From assembly GCA_934121925.1 (NCBI GenBank), contig CAKOVK010000003.1:1-64000 (forward strand): 64,000 bases of DNA. Direction: 5' to 3'. This document shows, piece by piece, positions 8,147 to 17,099 of this stretch. Within the stretch, counting starts at the first letter, position 1. Every line of letters starts with the position of its first letter. Source of the DNA: an uncultured Clostridia bacterium (lineage in GTDB: Bacteria > Bacillota > Clostridia > TANB77 > CAG-508). The translations under genes and the position numbers were made by a program. The notes beneath the pieces are model-generated. The model ran no database searches and was not told the DNA's origin. It saw only the letters and a list, made by a program, of their open reading frames with translations.

Positions 8147-11038
8147 TTATTGTTTTACTTGTTCCATTATATACGCCTCAATAATATCTCCCTCTTTAAT
8201 ATCATTAAAGTCTTCTATTTGAATTCCGCACTCAAATCCTTTTGTAACTTCTTTCGCATCATCTTTCATTCTCTTTAATGAAATTAATTTGCCATCATGT
8301 ATTACAACATTATCTCTTAAGACTCTTACTCCTGCATTTCTTGCAACTTTTCCATCTGTTACATAGCATCCTGCAATTGTTCCAACATTAGATATTTTAA
8401 ATATTTGTCTTACTTCTGCGTTTCCTATTATTGTTTCTTTAAATACTGGATCTAACATTCCCTTCATTGCAGCTTCCACATCCTCTATTGCATTATAGAT
8501 TACTGAGTATGTTTTTATTTCTACTTCTGATTTTTCTGCCATATCTTTTGCTAAAGCTTCTGGTCTTACATTAAATCCTATGATTATTGCATTTGATACA
8601 CTTGCAAGTGTTACATCACTTTCTGTAATTGCACCAACATTTGCGTGAATTACTTTAACTTCTACTTCATCATTAGACAATTTTTCTAGTGCTTGTTTTA
8701 CTGCTTCTACAGAACCTTGAACATCTGCTTTTACTATTAAGTTTAATTGTTTTAAGTTTCCTTTTTCTATTTGGCTAAATAGGTCATCTAAAGTAACTTT
8801 TGTTGTTGCATTTAGAGCTTTATCTCTAGCTTGACGTTTTCTTCTTTCCATCAAGTGTTTTGCAGTTTTTTCATCTTTAACTTCGTAGAATGTGTCTCCT
8901 GCTTCTGGAACTGATGTTAAACCTGTTATTTCTACTGGTGTTGAAGGACCTGCTTTTTTAACTCTATGTCCCTTATCATCTGTCATTGTTCTTATTCTAC
9001 CTATAACAGAACCTACTAAGATAGTATCTCCAACATCTAATGTACCACGTTGTACAAGCATTGTTGCAACTGGTCCTTTTGATTTATCTAGTTTTGCTTC
9101 TATTACAACACCTTTTGCTTGTTTATTTGGATTTGCTTTTAATTCTTTCATATCTGCAACTAGAAGTACCATTTCTAGTAAGTTATCTATATTTATTTTT
9201 TTCTTTGCAGAAATTGGAACAAAGATTGTATCTCCACCCCATTCTTCTGGTACTAATTCATATTCAGCAAGCTCTTGTTTTACTTTATCTGGGTTTGCAC
9301 CTTCTACATCTATTTTATTTATTGCAACAATAATTGGTATTCCAGCTGCTTTTGCATGGTTTATTGCTTCTACTGTTTGTGGCATAACACCATCATTTGC
9401 AGCAACAACTAGTATTGCTATATCTGTTATTTGAGCTCCTCTTGCTCTCATTGCTGTAAATGCTTCATGTCCTGGTGTGTCTAAGAATGTAATTTCTCTT
9501 CCATTTATTTCAACTTTATAAGCACCTATTGCTTGTGTAATTCCTCCTGCTTCTCCTTCTATTACATTTGTAGATCTTACAGCATCTAATAAAGAAGTTT
9601 TACCATGGTCAACGTGTCCCATAACAACAATTACTGGTGGCCTTGGTTTTAATTCATCTTCTTTGTCTTCACTCTCATCAAATAAGATATCTTCATCTGT
9701 AACTACTTCTTTTTTATGTGCAGTAACACCAAATTCTCCTGCTATCAAAAATGCTGTATCAAAATCCACTTCGTTGTTTATTGTAGCTAGAATTCCATAT
9801 CCTAATAATTTCTTTATTATTTCCCCACTTGTCTTTTTAAGTTCTGTACTTAAATCTTTTACGCTTATGCTCTCTGGAATTGTTATATCTGTTAGTTCAA
9901 ATATTTTTTGTTTTACTCTATTTTCATCTTGATTGATTTTCTTTTTGCTTCTTCTTCCTCTTGTTGTTGTTAAATCGTAATAATCAAGCATTGATCCTTC
10001 ATCAAACATATTTGATAATCTATTTTCTTGTTTTAAGTCTTTTAATTTATGGCTACTTATTTCATCAAAGTTTCCTTTTCTTGCTTTAGAAGATTTTTTA
10101 TTAGTTCTTTCCTCATATCTATTATTTTTTTGTTTATCTATAGATTTATTTGCATATTCTCTTACATTTTCTTTTTCTACTACATCAGAAGCCATTATGT
10201 TTTTAATATTTTTTTCTATACCTCTTTCATCAAGTGGTCTTCTTCCATAATTTCCTTGGTTTCTTTCTTGTCCTCTATTATTATTAAAAGGTCTGTTTCC
10301 ATTTCCTTGATTGAAAGGTCTATTTCCATTATTACGATTATTATATGGCCTATTATTTTGCCCATTTTCTCTGTTAAATGGTCTATTTCCATTATTATTA
10401 CGATTGTTGTTATTATATGGTCTATTAAATCCATCTCTGTTAAATGGTCTATTATTATTGTTTTGATTATTATATGGTCTTGTTTGGGTAGTTACACTAT
10501 TAACTCTTTTTACTGGTTCAGTTGTTTGTTGTGGTCTTTCAATTTTTTCTGGCTCTTTCTTTGTTTCAACTTCTGTAACAGTTTTTGGTTCTTCTACTTT
10601 TTGTTCTGGTTTTACTTCAGGTTCCTGCTTTGTTTCAGTTGCTTCTTTTTGCTTACTAGATGCTTTTGTACCAAACAATTCACTAACAGTAAGAGGTCTA
10701 TTAGGTTTATTTCTATACACTATATTATAGTCTTTTTTTCTTTCTCTTTCTATAAATCCTACATCTCTTGACTTTTTTCTTTCTTCCATTTTTGGCTCTG
10801 CTTTTTTGCTCTCATCAGTCACAATAACTTCTCTTCTTATTATTACAGGAGTTTCTTTTTTTTCTTTAACTTCTTTTTTTAACCCTGAAAATTTTGTTTC
10901 CAATTTTTTTGCTTCTTCTTCGCTTACACTGCTCATATGTGTTTTTACTTCCATTCCCAATTCTATTGCTTTTTCTAAAACCTCTTTGCTATTTACTCCT
11001 AATTTTTTTGCTATTTCGTGTATTTTTATTTTACCCAA
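8147..11038 (-). CDS. infB: Translation initiation factor IF-2
   Basis: IF-2 is the GTPase that places fMet-tRNA on the 30S subunit. The N-terminal IF2_N domain begins [18 protein letters not shown] long Asn/Arg-rich low-complexity linker follows (about residues 190-270), and then a second IF2_N-like segment. The G domain shows [20 protein letters not shown] and NKID. Domains II-IV follow. The TTG at 11038 has a GGGGGTGA Shine-Dalgarno at good spacing, better than the ATG at 11053. It is about 963 aa. Confidence 0.96.
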   Translation of the reverse strand: MGKIKIHEIAKKLGVNSKEVLEKAIELGMEVKTHMSSVSEEEAKKLETKFSGLKKEVKEKKETPVIIRREVIVTDESKKAEPKMEERKKSRDVGFIERERKKDYNIVYRNKPNRPLTVSELFGTKASSKQKEATETKQEPEVKPEQKVEEPKTVTEVETKKEPEKIERPQQTTEPVKRVNSVTTQTRPYNNQNNNNRPFNRDGFNRPYNNNNRNNNGNRPFNRENGQNNRPYNNRNNGNRPFNQGNGNRPFNNNRGQERNQGNYGRRPLDERGIEKNIKNIMASDVVEKENVREYANKSIDKQKNNRYEERTNKKSSKARKGNFDEISSHKLKDLKQENRLSNMFDEGSMLDYYDLTTTRGRRSKKKINQDENRVKQKIFELTDITIPESISVKDLSTELKKTSGEIIKKLLGYGILATINNEVDFDTAFLIAGEFGVTAHKKEVVTDEDILFDESEDKEDELKPRPPVIVVMGHVDHGKTSLLDAVRSTNVIEGEAGGITQAIGAYKVEINGREITFLDTPGHEAFTAMRARGAQITDIAILVVAANDGVMPQTVEAINHAKAAGIPIIVAINKIDVEGANPDKVKQELAEYELVPEEWGGDTIFVPISAKKKINIDNLLEMVLLVADMKELKANPNKQAKGVVIEAKLDKSKGPVATMLVQRGTLDVGDTILVGSVIGRIRTMTDDKGHRVKKAGPSTPVEITGLTSVPEAGDTFYEVKDEKTAKHLMERRKRQARDKALNATTKVTLDDLFSQIEKGNLKQLNLIVKADVQGSVEAVKQALEKLSNDEVEVKVIHANVGAITESDVTLASVSNAIIIGFNVRPEALAKDMAEKSEVEIKTYSVIYNAIEDVEAAMKGMLDPVFKETIIGNAEVRQIFKISNVGTIAGCYVTDGKVARNAGVRVLRDNVVIHDGKLISLKRMKDDAKEVTKGFECGIQIEDFNDIKEGDIIEAYIMEQVKQ

Positions 11039-11079
11039 TAGCTTCACCCCCATTTTTTGTTTTTGTACCAAGCTTTTTT

Positions 11080-11349
11080 CTAGTTATTCTTATTATCAAT
11101 AATTACACCCCTTAATTCGTTATATATATTTTCGTCTATTTTCATATCAAAACATTTTTCTAATCTTTTAGTTTTTATTGCTTTTTCTAAGCATTCTATA
11201 CTATCACATATATATGCTCCTCGTCCTGCTAATTTTCCTGTTTTGTCTATTGCAATTTCTCCATTTTTATTTAAGACTACTCTGATTAATTCTCTTTTAT
11301 CTTTTTTATTATTGCATCCCATGCACATTCTTTGTACAATTTTTTTCAT
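11080..11349 (-). CDS. rnpM: RnpM/YlxR family RNA-binding protein
   Basis: This 89-aa YlxR-type protein lies between nusA and infB, as in most Firmicutes. The conserved start [19 protein letters not shown] and the segment GRGAYIC are visible. YlxR of Bacillus has been described as a modulator of RNase P (RnpM). The usual L7Ae-like ylxQ gene that often follows is absent. Confidence 0.9.
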   Translation of the reverse strand: MKKIVQRMCMGCNNKKDKRELIRVVLNKNGEIAIDKTGKLAGRGAYICDSIECLEKAIKTKRLEKCFDMKIDENIYNELRGVIIDNKNN

Positions 11350-11399
11350 AAAATATCCCCCTTTTTGTTTTGTAAATCGCCGAGGATTGCGACCATTTA

Positions 11400-12494
11400 T
11401 TAGTTTTCTTCTGTTGTTTCTTCTGTTTCTTGTTTTGCTAGCAACTCTCTAAATTGGCTTTCACTCTTTATATCTATTTTCCAATTTGTAAGTTTTGCTG
11501 CCAAACGTGCATTTTGACCAGATTTACCTATTGCTAATGATAATTGATCATCTGGTACAATTATTTGTGCAAATTTTTCTTCTTCTTTAATGTCCACTGC
11601 CATAACTTGTGCTGGCAATAATGCTGCTGAGATAAATACAGCTGGATCTTCATCCCATTCTATAACATCTATTTTTTCGCCTTTTAACTCATTTATTATA
11701 TTTTGTATTCTTATACCTTTTTGTCCCACACAAGAACCTACTGGATCTATATTTTCATTTGTAGAGTATACTGCAACTTTACTTCTTGAACCTGCATCTC
11801 TTGCTACACTTTTTATTTCTATTAATCCTTCATATATTTCTGGTATTTCAAATTCAAATAATTTTCTTACAAAATCCGGATGACTTCTAGAAACTAAAAC
11901 TTGTGGAGCTCCTTTTACTCCCTTTTCTACATTTACTACATAAGCTCTTATTTTATCATTTACTTTATATGTTTCAGTAGGTATTTGGTCTTTTACAAGC
12001 ATAATTCCTTCTAGCTTACCTAAATCTAATACTACAGTTCCTCCATCTGATTTTTGTACTATTCCAGAAACTATTTCACCTTTTCTGTCGTTATATTCTG
12101 TATAAACCATATTTCTTTCTGCTTCTCTAATTTTTTGAACGATTACTTGTTTTGCTGTTTGTGCTGCAATTCTTCCGAAGTTTCTAGGTATTATTTCTAA
12201 TTCTATTGTATCTCCTATGTTTGCATTTTTATCTTCTTTTCTTGCATCTTCTAGACTGATTTGTAGCATATCATCTTCAACTGCTTCTACTACTTCTTTT
12301 AAAGAAAATACTCTTATATCTCCTGTTTCTGCATCCATAGTAACTTTTACATTCTCTGCTGAATCAAAATTTCTTTTATATGCTGTTACTAATGCTGCTT
12401 CTAAAGATTCTAATAAATATTCTTTGTTTATTCCTCTTTCTTTTTCTAATTCTTCAATTGCCATTATTAATTCTTTGCTTTCAATTGATTTCAT
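11400..12494 (-). CDS. nusA: Transcription termination/antitermination protein NusA
   Basis: NusA binds RNA polymerase and modulates pausing and termination. Order of domains: N-terminal RNAP-binding domain (residues 1-130), S1 (about 135-200, starting GEIVSGIVQ), then KH1 and KH2 with VGSCVGQKGIRIQNI and AIGKSGQNARLAAKL. The product is 364 aa without the C-terminal repeats of proteobacterial NusA, as normal for Firmicutes. It follows rimP closely. Confidence 0.96.
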   Translation of the reverse strand: MKSIESKELIMAIEELEKERGINKEYLLESLEAALVTAYKRNFDSAENVKVTMDAETGDIRVFSLKEVVEAVEDDMLQISLEDARKEDKNANIGDTIELEIIPRNFGRIAAQTAKQVIVQKIREAERNMVYTEYNDRKGEIVSGIVQKSDGGTVVLDLGKLEGIMLVKDQIPTETYKVNDKIRAYVVNVEKGVKGAPQVLVSRSHPDFVRKLFEFEIPEIYEGLIEIKSVARDAGSRSKVAVYSTNENIDPVGSCVGQKGIRIQNIINELKGEKIDVIEWDEDPAVFISAALLPAQVMAVDIKEEEKFAQIIVPDDQLSLAIGKSGQNARLAAKLTNWKIDIKSESQFRELLAKQETEETTEEN

Positions 12495-12512
12495 TTTCTT
12501 ATCATCCTTTCT

Positions 12513-12965
12513 TTACCAATTATATACTGTTTTTATTTGTGATATATTTTTTCTGTCTAGTTTTAATTCTTTGTCTGTCTGTAAAATTAAATAATTATTA
12601 TCAAAGCTTTTTAGAATTCCTTTATATTGTTTTTGCCCATCTATTGGCTTAAATAGCTTTATTTGCACTTCATTATTTATATTTTCTTCTAAGTGTCTTT
12701 CTTTTCTTAAATTTTTTTCCACTCCAGTAGATGACACTTCTAAAAAGTATTGTTCTTTAATTGGGTCCTCTTTATCTAATATCTCTGTAATTTCATTGCT
12801 GACTTTCTCACAATCATTTAGATCTATTCCTTTTTCAGCTTGTATGTATATTCTTAAGAAATAGTCTTTTCCTTCTTTCACATATTCTACATCATATAAA
12901 TTATACCCTAATTTTTCTATTGGTTCTAAAATTATGCTTTCAACTTTTTCTTCTATATTTGCCAA
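12513..12965 (-). CDS. rimP: Ribosome maturation factor RimP
   Basis: RimP assists 30S subunit assembly. The 150-aa protein shows the family blocks YDVEYVKEGKDYFLRIYI, LNDCEKVSNEI and YFLEVSSTGVEKNL, followed by the C-terminal SH3-like domain. It is the first gene of the rimP-nusA-rnpM-infB-rbfA-nrnA-truB operon. A hairpin lies in its leader at 12986-13012. Confidence 0.94.
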   Translation of the reverse strand: MANIEEKVESIILEPIEKLGYNLYDVEYVKEGKDYFLRIYIQAEKGIDLNDCEKVSNEITEILDKEDPIKEQYFLEVSSTGVEKNLRKERHLEENINNEVQIKLFKPIDGQKQYKGILKSFDNNYLILQTDKELKLDRKNISQIKTVYNW

Positions 12966-12985
12966 ACCAAACTCTCCTTTTCAAA

Positions 12986-13012
12986 AGTTAAGAGTGGGAT
13001 TTTTTCCCACTC
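12986..13012. promoter_or_regulatory. Hairpin in the rimP leader
   Basis: AAGAGTGGGA and TCCCACTCTT pair perfectly around a short T-rich loop, about 25 bp upstream of rimP. Neither strand has a clear T tail after the stem, so it is not a convincing terminator. It may be a leader hairpin that affects expression of the nusA operon. Confidence 0.5.
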
Positions 13013-13050
13013 TTATGTCATTTTATATTTGCAATATTATTATATCCGGT

Positions 13051-13091
13051 TTTTATTAAAAAATCAAGCTTTTATTGATTTTTTAATAAAA
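13051..13091. repeat. Perfect 17-bp palindrome with 7-nt loop
   Basis: TTTTATTAAAAAATCAA (13051-13067) and its exact complement (13075-13091) flank GCTTTTA. It lies between the divergent rimP and sortase genes, just upstream of the sortase. It could act as a bidirectional transcription barrier or as an operator. Confidence 0.6.
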
Positions 13092-13139
13092 AATTTGAAA
13101 ATTGTATATATTTCTTCTATTTATATAAAATAATATATT

Positions 13140-13751
13140 ATGAATCAAATACTCTTTATTAAAAATAATTCTAAAAAATATAAAATTCAATTGGCAATTT
13201 CTTTAATTATATTAATTACAGTTTTTTTATTTTGGCTCCGTTACTACCTTAGCACAAAGAGTGAAGATAAATTTTCAAATTCTTTGTTGAATAGCTTTAA
13301 TATCGAACGTATTTATTCTAATAGTGAAGGCTATACAGTTGTAGAATTGGATGGTAATAGCACAACCGTAATAGGAATTATTGAAATTCCAAATATTAAT
13401 ATAAAATATCCTATACTATCCAATATAAGCGATGAACTTTTAAAAGTTTCCCCTTGTAGATTCTATGGTCCACTTCCAAATGAAAATGGAAATCTTTGTA
13501 TTGCAGCTCATAATTATGATGATAATCGTTTTTTTGGAAACTTACACAAACTCAACATTGGTGATATGATAAATATTTATGATTCTAGTAATAATGTTAC
13601 ACATTACTACGTTTATGATAAGTTTGAATCTTCTGAAAAAGATACTTCATGTATAAATCAAGATGTCCACGTATTAAAAGAATTAACTTTAATTACCTGT
13701 AATAATCTAAACAAAAACAGATTAATCATTAAGTCAAAAACACAAAAATAG
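13140..13751 (+). CDS. Sortase (LPXTG-type transpeptidase)
   Basis: This 203-aa membrane-anchored protein has an N-terminal helix (about residues 18-37). The extracellular sortase domain contains IGIIEIPNINIKYPIL, the catalytic His in CIAAHNY, the catalytic Cys in LTLITC and the Arg in KNRLIIKS. The compact form resembles class D-like sortases, but the class is inferred. I see no good Shine-Dalgarno before the ATG. The convergent neighbour carries a sorting signal and is the likely substrate. Confidence 0.88.
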   Translation: MNQILFIKNNSKKYKIQLAISLIILITVFLFWLRYYLSTKSEDKFSNSLLNSFNIERIYSNSEGYTVVELDGNSTTVIGIIEIPNINIKYPILSNISDELLKVSPCRFYGPLPNENGNLCIAAHNYDDNRFFGNLHKLNIGDMINIYDSSNNVTHYYVYDKFESSEKDTSCINQDVHVLKELTLITCNNLNKNRLIIKSKTQK

Positions 13752-13776
13752 AGATTACATAAATAATCTCTATTTT
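13745..13776. terminator. Bidirectional terminator
   Basis: AAAATAGAGATTA and TAATCTCTATTTT flank a 6-nt loop, giving A/T tails on both strands. It sits between the convergent sortase and surface-protein genes and overlaps the sortase stop codon. Confidence 0.75.
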
Positions 13777-13790
13777 ATATATTTTACTAA

Positions 13791-14162
13791 TTAAAAGTTC
13801 TTATAATCACTTATTTTTTTATACGCATATATTGCAGATACACCACAAACTGCTACAATAAATAGTATTGAATAATCAACACCTGTATTTGGCATTGTTG
13901 TTGTATTTCTAGTTGCATTGTTTACAGTATTATTCACCCTATTTGTACTATTGTTTGTAGTATTGTTTGTACTATTATTTGTATTAGTAAAATTGTTTGT
14001 TGTGTTATTACCTCTACTTTCTATTTCTTGGACATTTCTGTTAGTACTTGTATTTAAACTGTCCATTATGTCTGAAGCAAATACATTTGTTACTATACTC
14101 AATACTAATACTATAAGTGTTATTATACATACTATTAATTCTTTTGTTTTTATCTTTGACAT
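13791..14162 (-). CDS. Small Asn/Thr-rich surface protein with MPNTG sorting signal
   Basis: The 123-aa precursor has an N-terminal signal/TM segment (about residues 10-30, ending NVFA-SD) and a low-complexity Asn/Thr stretch (residues 52-87) likely exposed in the wall. It ends with a sorting signal: MPNTG, a hydrophobic helix and the basic tail YKKISDYKNF. MPNTG is a variant of LPXTG. The convergent sortase next door probably anchors it. The mature part is almost all linker, so it may serve as a stalk or coat. Confidence 0.8.
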   Translation of the reverse strand: MSKIKTKELIVCIITLIVLVLSIVTNVFASDIMDSLNTSTNRNVQEIESRGNNTTNNFTNTNNSTNNTTNNSTNRVNNTVNNATRNTTTMPNTGVDYSILFIVAVCGVSAIYAYKKISDYKNF

Positions 14163-14256
14163 TTTTCTCTCCTCTTCATATTATAATATTATTATAATTA
14201 ATTCTTATATATTTATACTACAAAATTTTAAATATTGCAATACTTTTTTACAAATT

Positions 14257-15348
14257 TTATACATTAAATTTAAATAATACTATATCTCCTTCTTGCATTA
14301 TATATTCTTTTCCTTCAGATCTAATCAGTCCTTTTTCTCTTGCTGCATTCATTGAGCCTTCTTTTATTAAATCATCATAAGAAACTATTTCTGCTTTTAT
14401 AAATCCTCTTTGTATGTCTGAATGTATTTTTCCTGCAGCAACTGGGGCTTTTGTTCCTTTCTTTATTGTCCAAGCTCTTACTTCTGGTTCTCCAGCTGTT
14501 AAGAATGACATTAAGCCCAAGACTGAATAACTTTCCCTTATGACTCTATCTAGTCCAGATTCTTTTAGTCCTAATGCTTCTAGCATTTCTTTTTTATCTG
14601 CTTCTTCTAGGCTTGTTAATTCTTCTTCAATTTTTGCACAAAGTGGAATTGCTATGCTGTTCTCATTTTTAACGTATTCCTTAACTTTTTTTACATTTTC
14701 ATCATTTTCTGCATCTGATAGTTGCTCTTCAGATACATTACATATGTATAAAATAGGTTTTGCTGTAAGAAGCATTGCATCCTTTAATATTAATTTTTCA
14801 TCATCATTAAGGTCCAATGTTCTTGCAGGCTTTTCTTCTTCTAAATGTTTTTTTATCTTTTCTAGGCAATCAATTTCTTCTTGATATTTTTTATCTGCTT
14901 TTAAATTTTTCTTTGCTTTTTCTAATCTTTTTTCTACTGTTTCTATATCTGCCAATATTAACTCTAAGTTGATTGTTTCTATGTCTCTAATTGGATTTAT
15001 ACTTCCATCTACATGTACAATATTAGGATCTTCAAAGCATCTTACAACTTGTGCTATCGCATCTACTTCTCTAATATGTGCTAAGAATTTATTTCCTAAA
15101 CCTTCCCCTTTACTTGCTCCTTTTACAAGTCCAGCAATATCAACAAATTCTACAATTGCATGAGTTATTTTTTGTGTGTTATACATTTTTCCTAAGACTT
15201 CAAGTCTTTCATCTGGAACAGGTACAACACCTACATTTGGCTCTATTGTACAGAATGGATAGTTTGCGCACTCTGCTCCTGCATTTGTTATACTGTTAAA
15301 CATTGTACTTTTACCTACATTTGGTAGTCCTACTATTCCTATTTTCAT
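14257..15348 (-). CDS. ychF: Redox-regulated ATPase/GTPase YchF
   Basis: This Obg-family P-loop protein (363 aa) associates with ribosomes and prefers ATP. Motifs: GLPNVGKSTMFN (G1), DIAGLVKGASKGEGLGN (G3) and a degenerate NKxE site (YICNVSEE). It ends with the TGS-like domain (LMSFLTAGEPEVRAWTI ... GDIVLFKFNV). In the ancestral chromosome it lay just downstream of tRNA-Thr and sigH. Confidence 0.95.
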   Translation of the reverse strand: MKIGIVGLPNVGKSTMFNSITNAGAECANYPFCTIEPNVGVVPVPDERLEVLGKMYNTQKITHAIVEFVDIAGLVKGASKGEGLGNKFLAHIREVDAIAQVVRCFEDPNIVHVDGSINPIRDIETINLELILADIETVEKRLEKAKKNLKADKKYQEEIDCLEKIKKHLEEEKPARTLDLNDDEKLILKDAMLLTAKPILYICNVSEEQLSDAENDENVKKVKEYVKNENSIAIPLCAKIEEELTSLEEADKKEMLEALGLKESGLDRVIRESYSVLGLMSFLTAGEPEVRAWTIKKGTKAPVAAGKIHSDIQRGFIKAEIVSYDDLIKEGSMNAAREKGLIRSEGKEYIMQEGDIVLFKFNV

Positions 15349-15391
15349 TTTAATCCCTCTTCATATTTTGATTTTTGGAGTATAATTTTTT

Positions 15392-15467
15392 TGGAGCTTC
15401 CAACCAGAATCGAACTGGTGACCTCTTGCTTACCACGCAAGCGCTCTACCTACTGAGCTATAGAAGC
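15392..15467 (-). tRNA. tRNA-Thr (anticodon GGT), prophage integration site
   Basis: The 76-nt cloverleaf is intact on the minus strand: acceptor GCTTCTA with TGGAAGC, anticodon stem-loop CTTGC-GTGGTAA-GCAAG (anticodon GGT), T-loop GGTTCGATTCTGG, and an encoded CCA. Its 5' half (42 bp including flank) is duplicated at 53683-53724. The prophage therefore integrated in the 5' half, and the DNA upstream of this tRNA is now phage DNA. Confidence 0.95.
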
Positions 15468-15471
15468 ATAT
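15430..15471. repeat. Left attachment site (att core)
   Basis: These 42 bp, from the anticodon arm to just past the 5' end of tRNA-Thr, match 53683-53724 with one substitution. The tRNA on this side is complete, so the crossover replaced its 5' half with a phage-borne equivalent. Confidence 0.9.
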
Positions 15472-15522
15472 TTCCAGTTTTTATTGATATTTCAGTGGTT
15501 ATAGGCTTTTTGTTTTTAAAAT

Positions 15523-15551
15523 ATTTTAGTCTATATTGTCTGTTTTGACTA
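15523..15551 (-). promoter_or_regulatory. Candidate phage-supplied promoter for tRNA-Thr
   Basis: On the minus strand TAGTCA (15546-15551) and TAAAAT (15523-15528) are 17 nt apart, about 50 bp upstream of tRNA-Thr. The -35 box overlaps an integrase arm-type repeat. Integration cut this tRNA off from sigH, so some phage-encoded promoter is needed. This is the best candidate I see; the -35 match is only moderate. Confidence 0.35.
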
Positions 15552-15590
15552 CGTTTTCTATCGTGTTCGTAGTCAAATCGTAGTCAAAAC
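15542..15590. promoter_or_regulatory. Integrase arm-type sites, left end
   Basis: GTTTTGACTACG (15542-15553) is followed by two copies of CGTAGTCAAA in the opposite orientation (15568-15577, 15579-15588). The same word occurs at the other phage end (53599-53620). Such repeats on both arms of att are typical integrase arm-binding sites. Confidence 0.65.
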
Positions 15591-15604
15591 AGTATGCAAA
15601 TAAA

Positions 15605-15742
15605 TCACAAGTTTTCATTGTCTAGCAAACCTAAAATATAAACTTTAATAAGTATACTATAAATACCTTCTATTTGCAACAACTCTTCATCTGTAAAAAT
15701 ATTTTTGTTGTTTTTGATTCTTTCTATTACTAATTTTTCCAT
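15605..15742 (-). CDS. Small protein (45 aa) at prophage left end
   Basis: The frame encodes a 45-aa protein beginning MEKLVIERIKNNK and ending GLLDNENL. A strong Shine-Dalgarno (AAGGAG) lies 8 nt upstream of the ATG. It is a mixed charged and hydrophobic helix-forming protein of unknown function. It is transcribed toward the att site and diverges from the HTH regulator, with the TTCGACAAA repeats between them. Confidence 0.6.
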   Translation of the reverse strand: MEKLVIERIKNNKNIFTDEELLQIEGIYSILIKVYILGLLDNENL

Positions 15743-15804
15743 TTTATTTTTTCTCCTTATCAGAGAAACGCGTTTCTTAATCTAGTTAAATTATATTTAC
15801 ATTT

Positions 15805-15871
15805 TTCGACAAAGTCAAGAAAAAGCGTTCGACAAAATATTACTCTCACAAGGATTTTGAGAAATTCGACA
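15805..15871. promoter_or_regulatory. Three direct TTCGACAAA repeats (operators or 0A boxes)
   Basis: TTCGACAAA starts at 15805, 15828 and 15865, all in the same orientation. It lies in the divergent region between the 45-aa gene and the HTH regulator. The core TTCGACA is the complement of the Spo0A box TGTCGAA. Further single copies flank the TAC operon (16408, 17828). It could be the operator of the adjacent regulator or a Spo0A target. Confidence 0.55.
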
Positions 15872-15912
15872 AAATAAAATTGGCTTTTTGCAATGGTTAC
15901 AGAAGTTCAATA

Positions 15913-15929
15913 TGTCGCTACCAGCGACA
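15913..15929. promoter_or_regulatory. Short perfect palindrome upstream of the HTH gene
   Basis: TGTCGCT-ACC-AGCGACA forms a 7-bp stem about 60 bp upstream of the regulator's start. It is a plausible operator for autoregulation. Confidence 0.4.
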
Positions 15930-15990
15930 CGTAGAAATAAAAAAATAATTGTATTAAAATATGGACATAATAATTTTTAGAGGTAATTTT

Positions 15991-16314
15991 ATGTTTGTAT
16001 TCGTAATTAAAAATATTAGATTAAAAAAATCTTTGACTATATATCAATTAAGTAAAATGACAAATATTGCTCGAACATATTTAGTTGAATTAGAGAACAA
16101 TAAAAAATTTAATCCTTCTCTTAAAACTATGTATAAGATAGCAAATGCTCTTGAGGTTAAAGTTGATGATTTGTTTTACTCTGAATTAGATATAGAAAAC
16201 TTAAAAGAAGAAATGTATCGAAAGATAGATAAATACGGAAGAAATTCAAAAGAAGTTTTAGAAGTTTCACAAGTTATTGATTTATTAATTAATATTAAAA
16301 TGAATAAAGACTAG
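15991..16314 (+). CDS. XRE-family HTH regulator in the conversion block
   Basis: This 107-aa protein has an N-terminal helix-turn-helix (about residues 8-62: KNIRLKKSLTIYQLSKMTN, then an IARTYLVELENN recognition region) and a helical tail. The ATG at 15991 has an AGAGGTAATTTT leader, better than the upstream ATG at 15961. It is on the plus strand, opposite the TAC operon. It probably controls the nearby left-end genes, given the repeats in its upstream region. It is separate from the main lysogeny switch at 51.5 kb. Confidence 0.85.
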   Translation: MFVFVIKNIRLKKSLTIYQLSKMTNIARTYLVELENNKKFNPSLKTMYKIANALEVKVDDLFYSELDIENLKEEMYRKIDKYGRNSKEVLEVSQVIDLLINIKMNKD

Positions 16315-16335
16315 CCTCTCTCAGCTAGTCTTTGC
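16307..16335 (+). terminator. Terminator of the HTH gene
   Basis: GACTAGC and GCTAGTC pair around CTCTCTCA, followed by TTTGCTGTTTT. It overlaps the stop codon of the regulator gene. Confidence 0.65.
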
Positions 16336-16421
16336 TGTTTTCCTACAGCCCCCACAGTATTTATTTCTAAATACTTTATTATTATAGCATATCGATTTTG
16401 AAAAATGTGTCGAATTGTGAC

Positions 16422-16450
16422 AAAAAACTAGCTTTAATTGCTAGTTTTTT
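16422..16450 (-). terminator. Terminator of the TAC operon
   Basis: AAAAAACTAGC and GCTAGTTTTTT form an 11-bp stem with a run of T's on the minus strand. It overlaps the stop codon of the SecB-like gene, so the operon ends here. Confidence 0.75.
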
Positions 16451-16850
16451 CATTATCCTCTATTAGCTTATTTACATTTATAGCAGGTAAAATTAATGGC
16501 GGTACATTAGCGCTCGCAGTATATGTAGAAACAATTGCTCTTATATATGGAAATAGTATTGCTATTGCATTAGGTTCAAAATTAATATTTTTTTCATTAT
16601 TTTCAACTGTAAAATATCCTGTTAATACTACTTTCATTTCAAATGGATAATTATTTTTTTCTGCTTCTTTAAAAATTGTTGTCATTAGTTTTACTTCTAT
16701 ATTGTTCTCTGTTTTTTTTACATCTTTCTCTATATTAAATATTATTGACATCTTTTCATCTTTTTTTATAAAATTTTCATTATTTTTAAAACTAATCTCA
16801 TCTACTACATATTGGTTAAATCTTAATATACTTACATATTCTTGCTCCAT
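16434..16850 (-). CDS. SecB-like chaperone of a toxin-antitoxin-chaperone system
   Basis: The 138-aa protein matches the SecB fold pattern. The start has an ISFKNNENF-type strand, and the C-terminal half has AIAILFPYIRAIVSTYTASA followed by PPLILPAINVNKLIED, equivalent to the LFPYAR...NLAPVNFDALF region of SecB. Most Firmicutes lack SecB, and solitary SecB-like genes in such settings belong to TAC systems, where the chaperone protects the antitoxin. It is third in the operon, 20 nt after the 75-aa gene, with a perfect AGGAGG Shine-Dalgarno. Confidence 0.82.
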   Translation of the reverse strand: MEQEYVSILRFNQYVVDEISFKNNENFIKKDEKMSIIFNIEKDVKKTENNIEVKLMTTIFKEAEKNNYPFEMKVVLTGYFTVENNEKNINFEPNAIAILFPYIRAIVSTYTASANVPPLILPAINVNKLIEDNEKTSN

Positions 16851-16870
16851 TTTTTCCTCCTATGAATAGC

Positions 16871-17098
16871 TTATCCAACTTTTAAATATGTATCATCTGT
16901 AAATGTATTCATAACATCCACAGAAAAATATTGATTGGTTAAAACATATTCCTTTTTTTCTTCTTTTTCTAAAAACAAGTTATAGTTTCTTTTAGTATAT
17001 ATCTTGTCATATTCTTTACAATCCTTTTTAAATTCTTCACTTGTTATATTTTTAGCAATCTCTCTGATTTCTTTCAATAGATTTTCAAAATTATTCAT
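16871..17098 (-). CDS. Putative antitoxin of the TAC system
   Basis: This 75-aa charged protein has a helical N-terminal two-thirds and a hydrophobic, aromatic C-terminal tail (TNQYFSVDVMNTFTDDTYL). In TAC systems such a tail makes the antitoxin depend on the chaperone. It begins one nucleotide after the toxin stop (TGA-G-ATG) with an AAGGAGG Shine-Dalgarno, so the two are translationally coupled. The role is inferred from position, as the sequence family is not recognisable. Confidence 0.6.
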   Translation of the reverse strand: MNNFENLLKEIREIAKNITSEEFKKDCKEYDKIYTKRNYNLFLEKEEKKEYVLTNQYFSVDVMNTFTDDTYLKVG

Positions 17099-17099
17099 C

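Noticed and set aside
10049..10771. Plus-strand hydrophobic protein within infB
   Set aside because: It is the complement of the IF-2 low-complexity linker. The IF-2 frame is clearly the coding one.
13918..14277. Plus-strand protein opposite the MPNTG gene
   Set aside because: It is the mirror of the Asn/Thr low-complexity repeat, with no ribosome-binding site.
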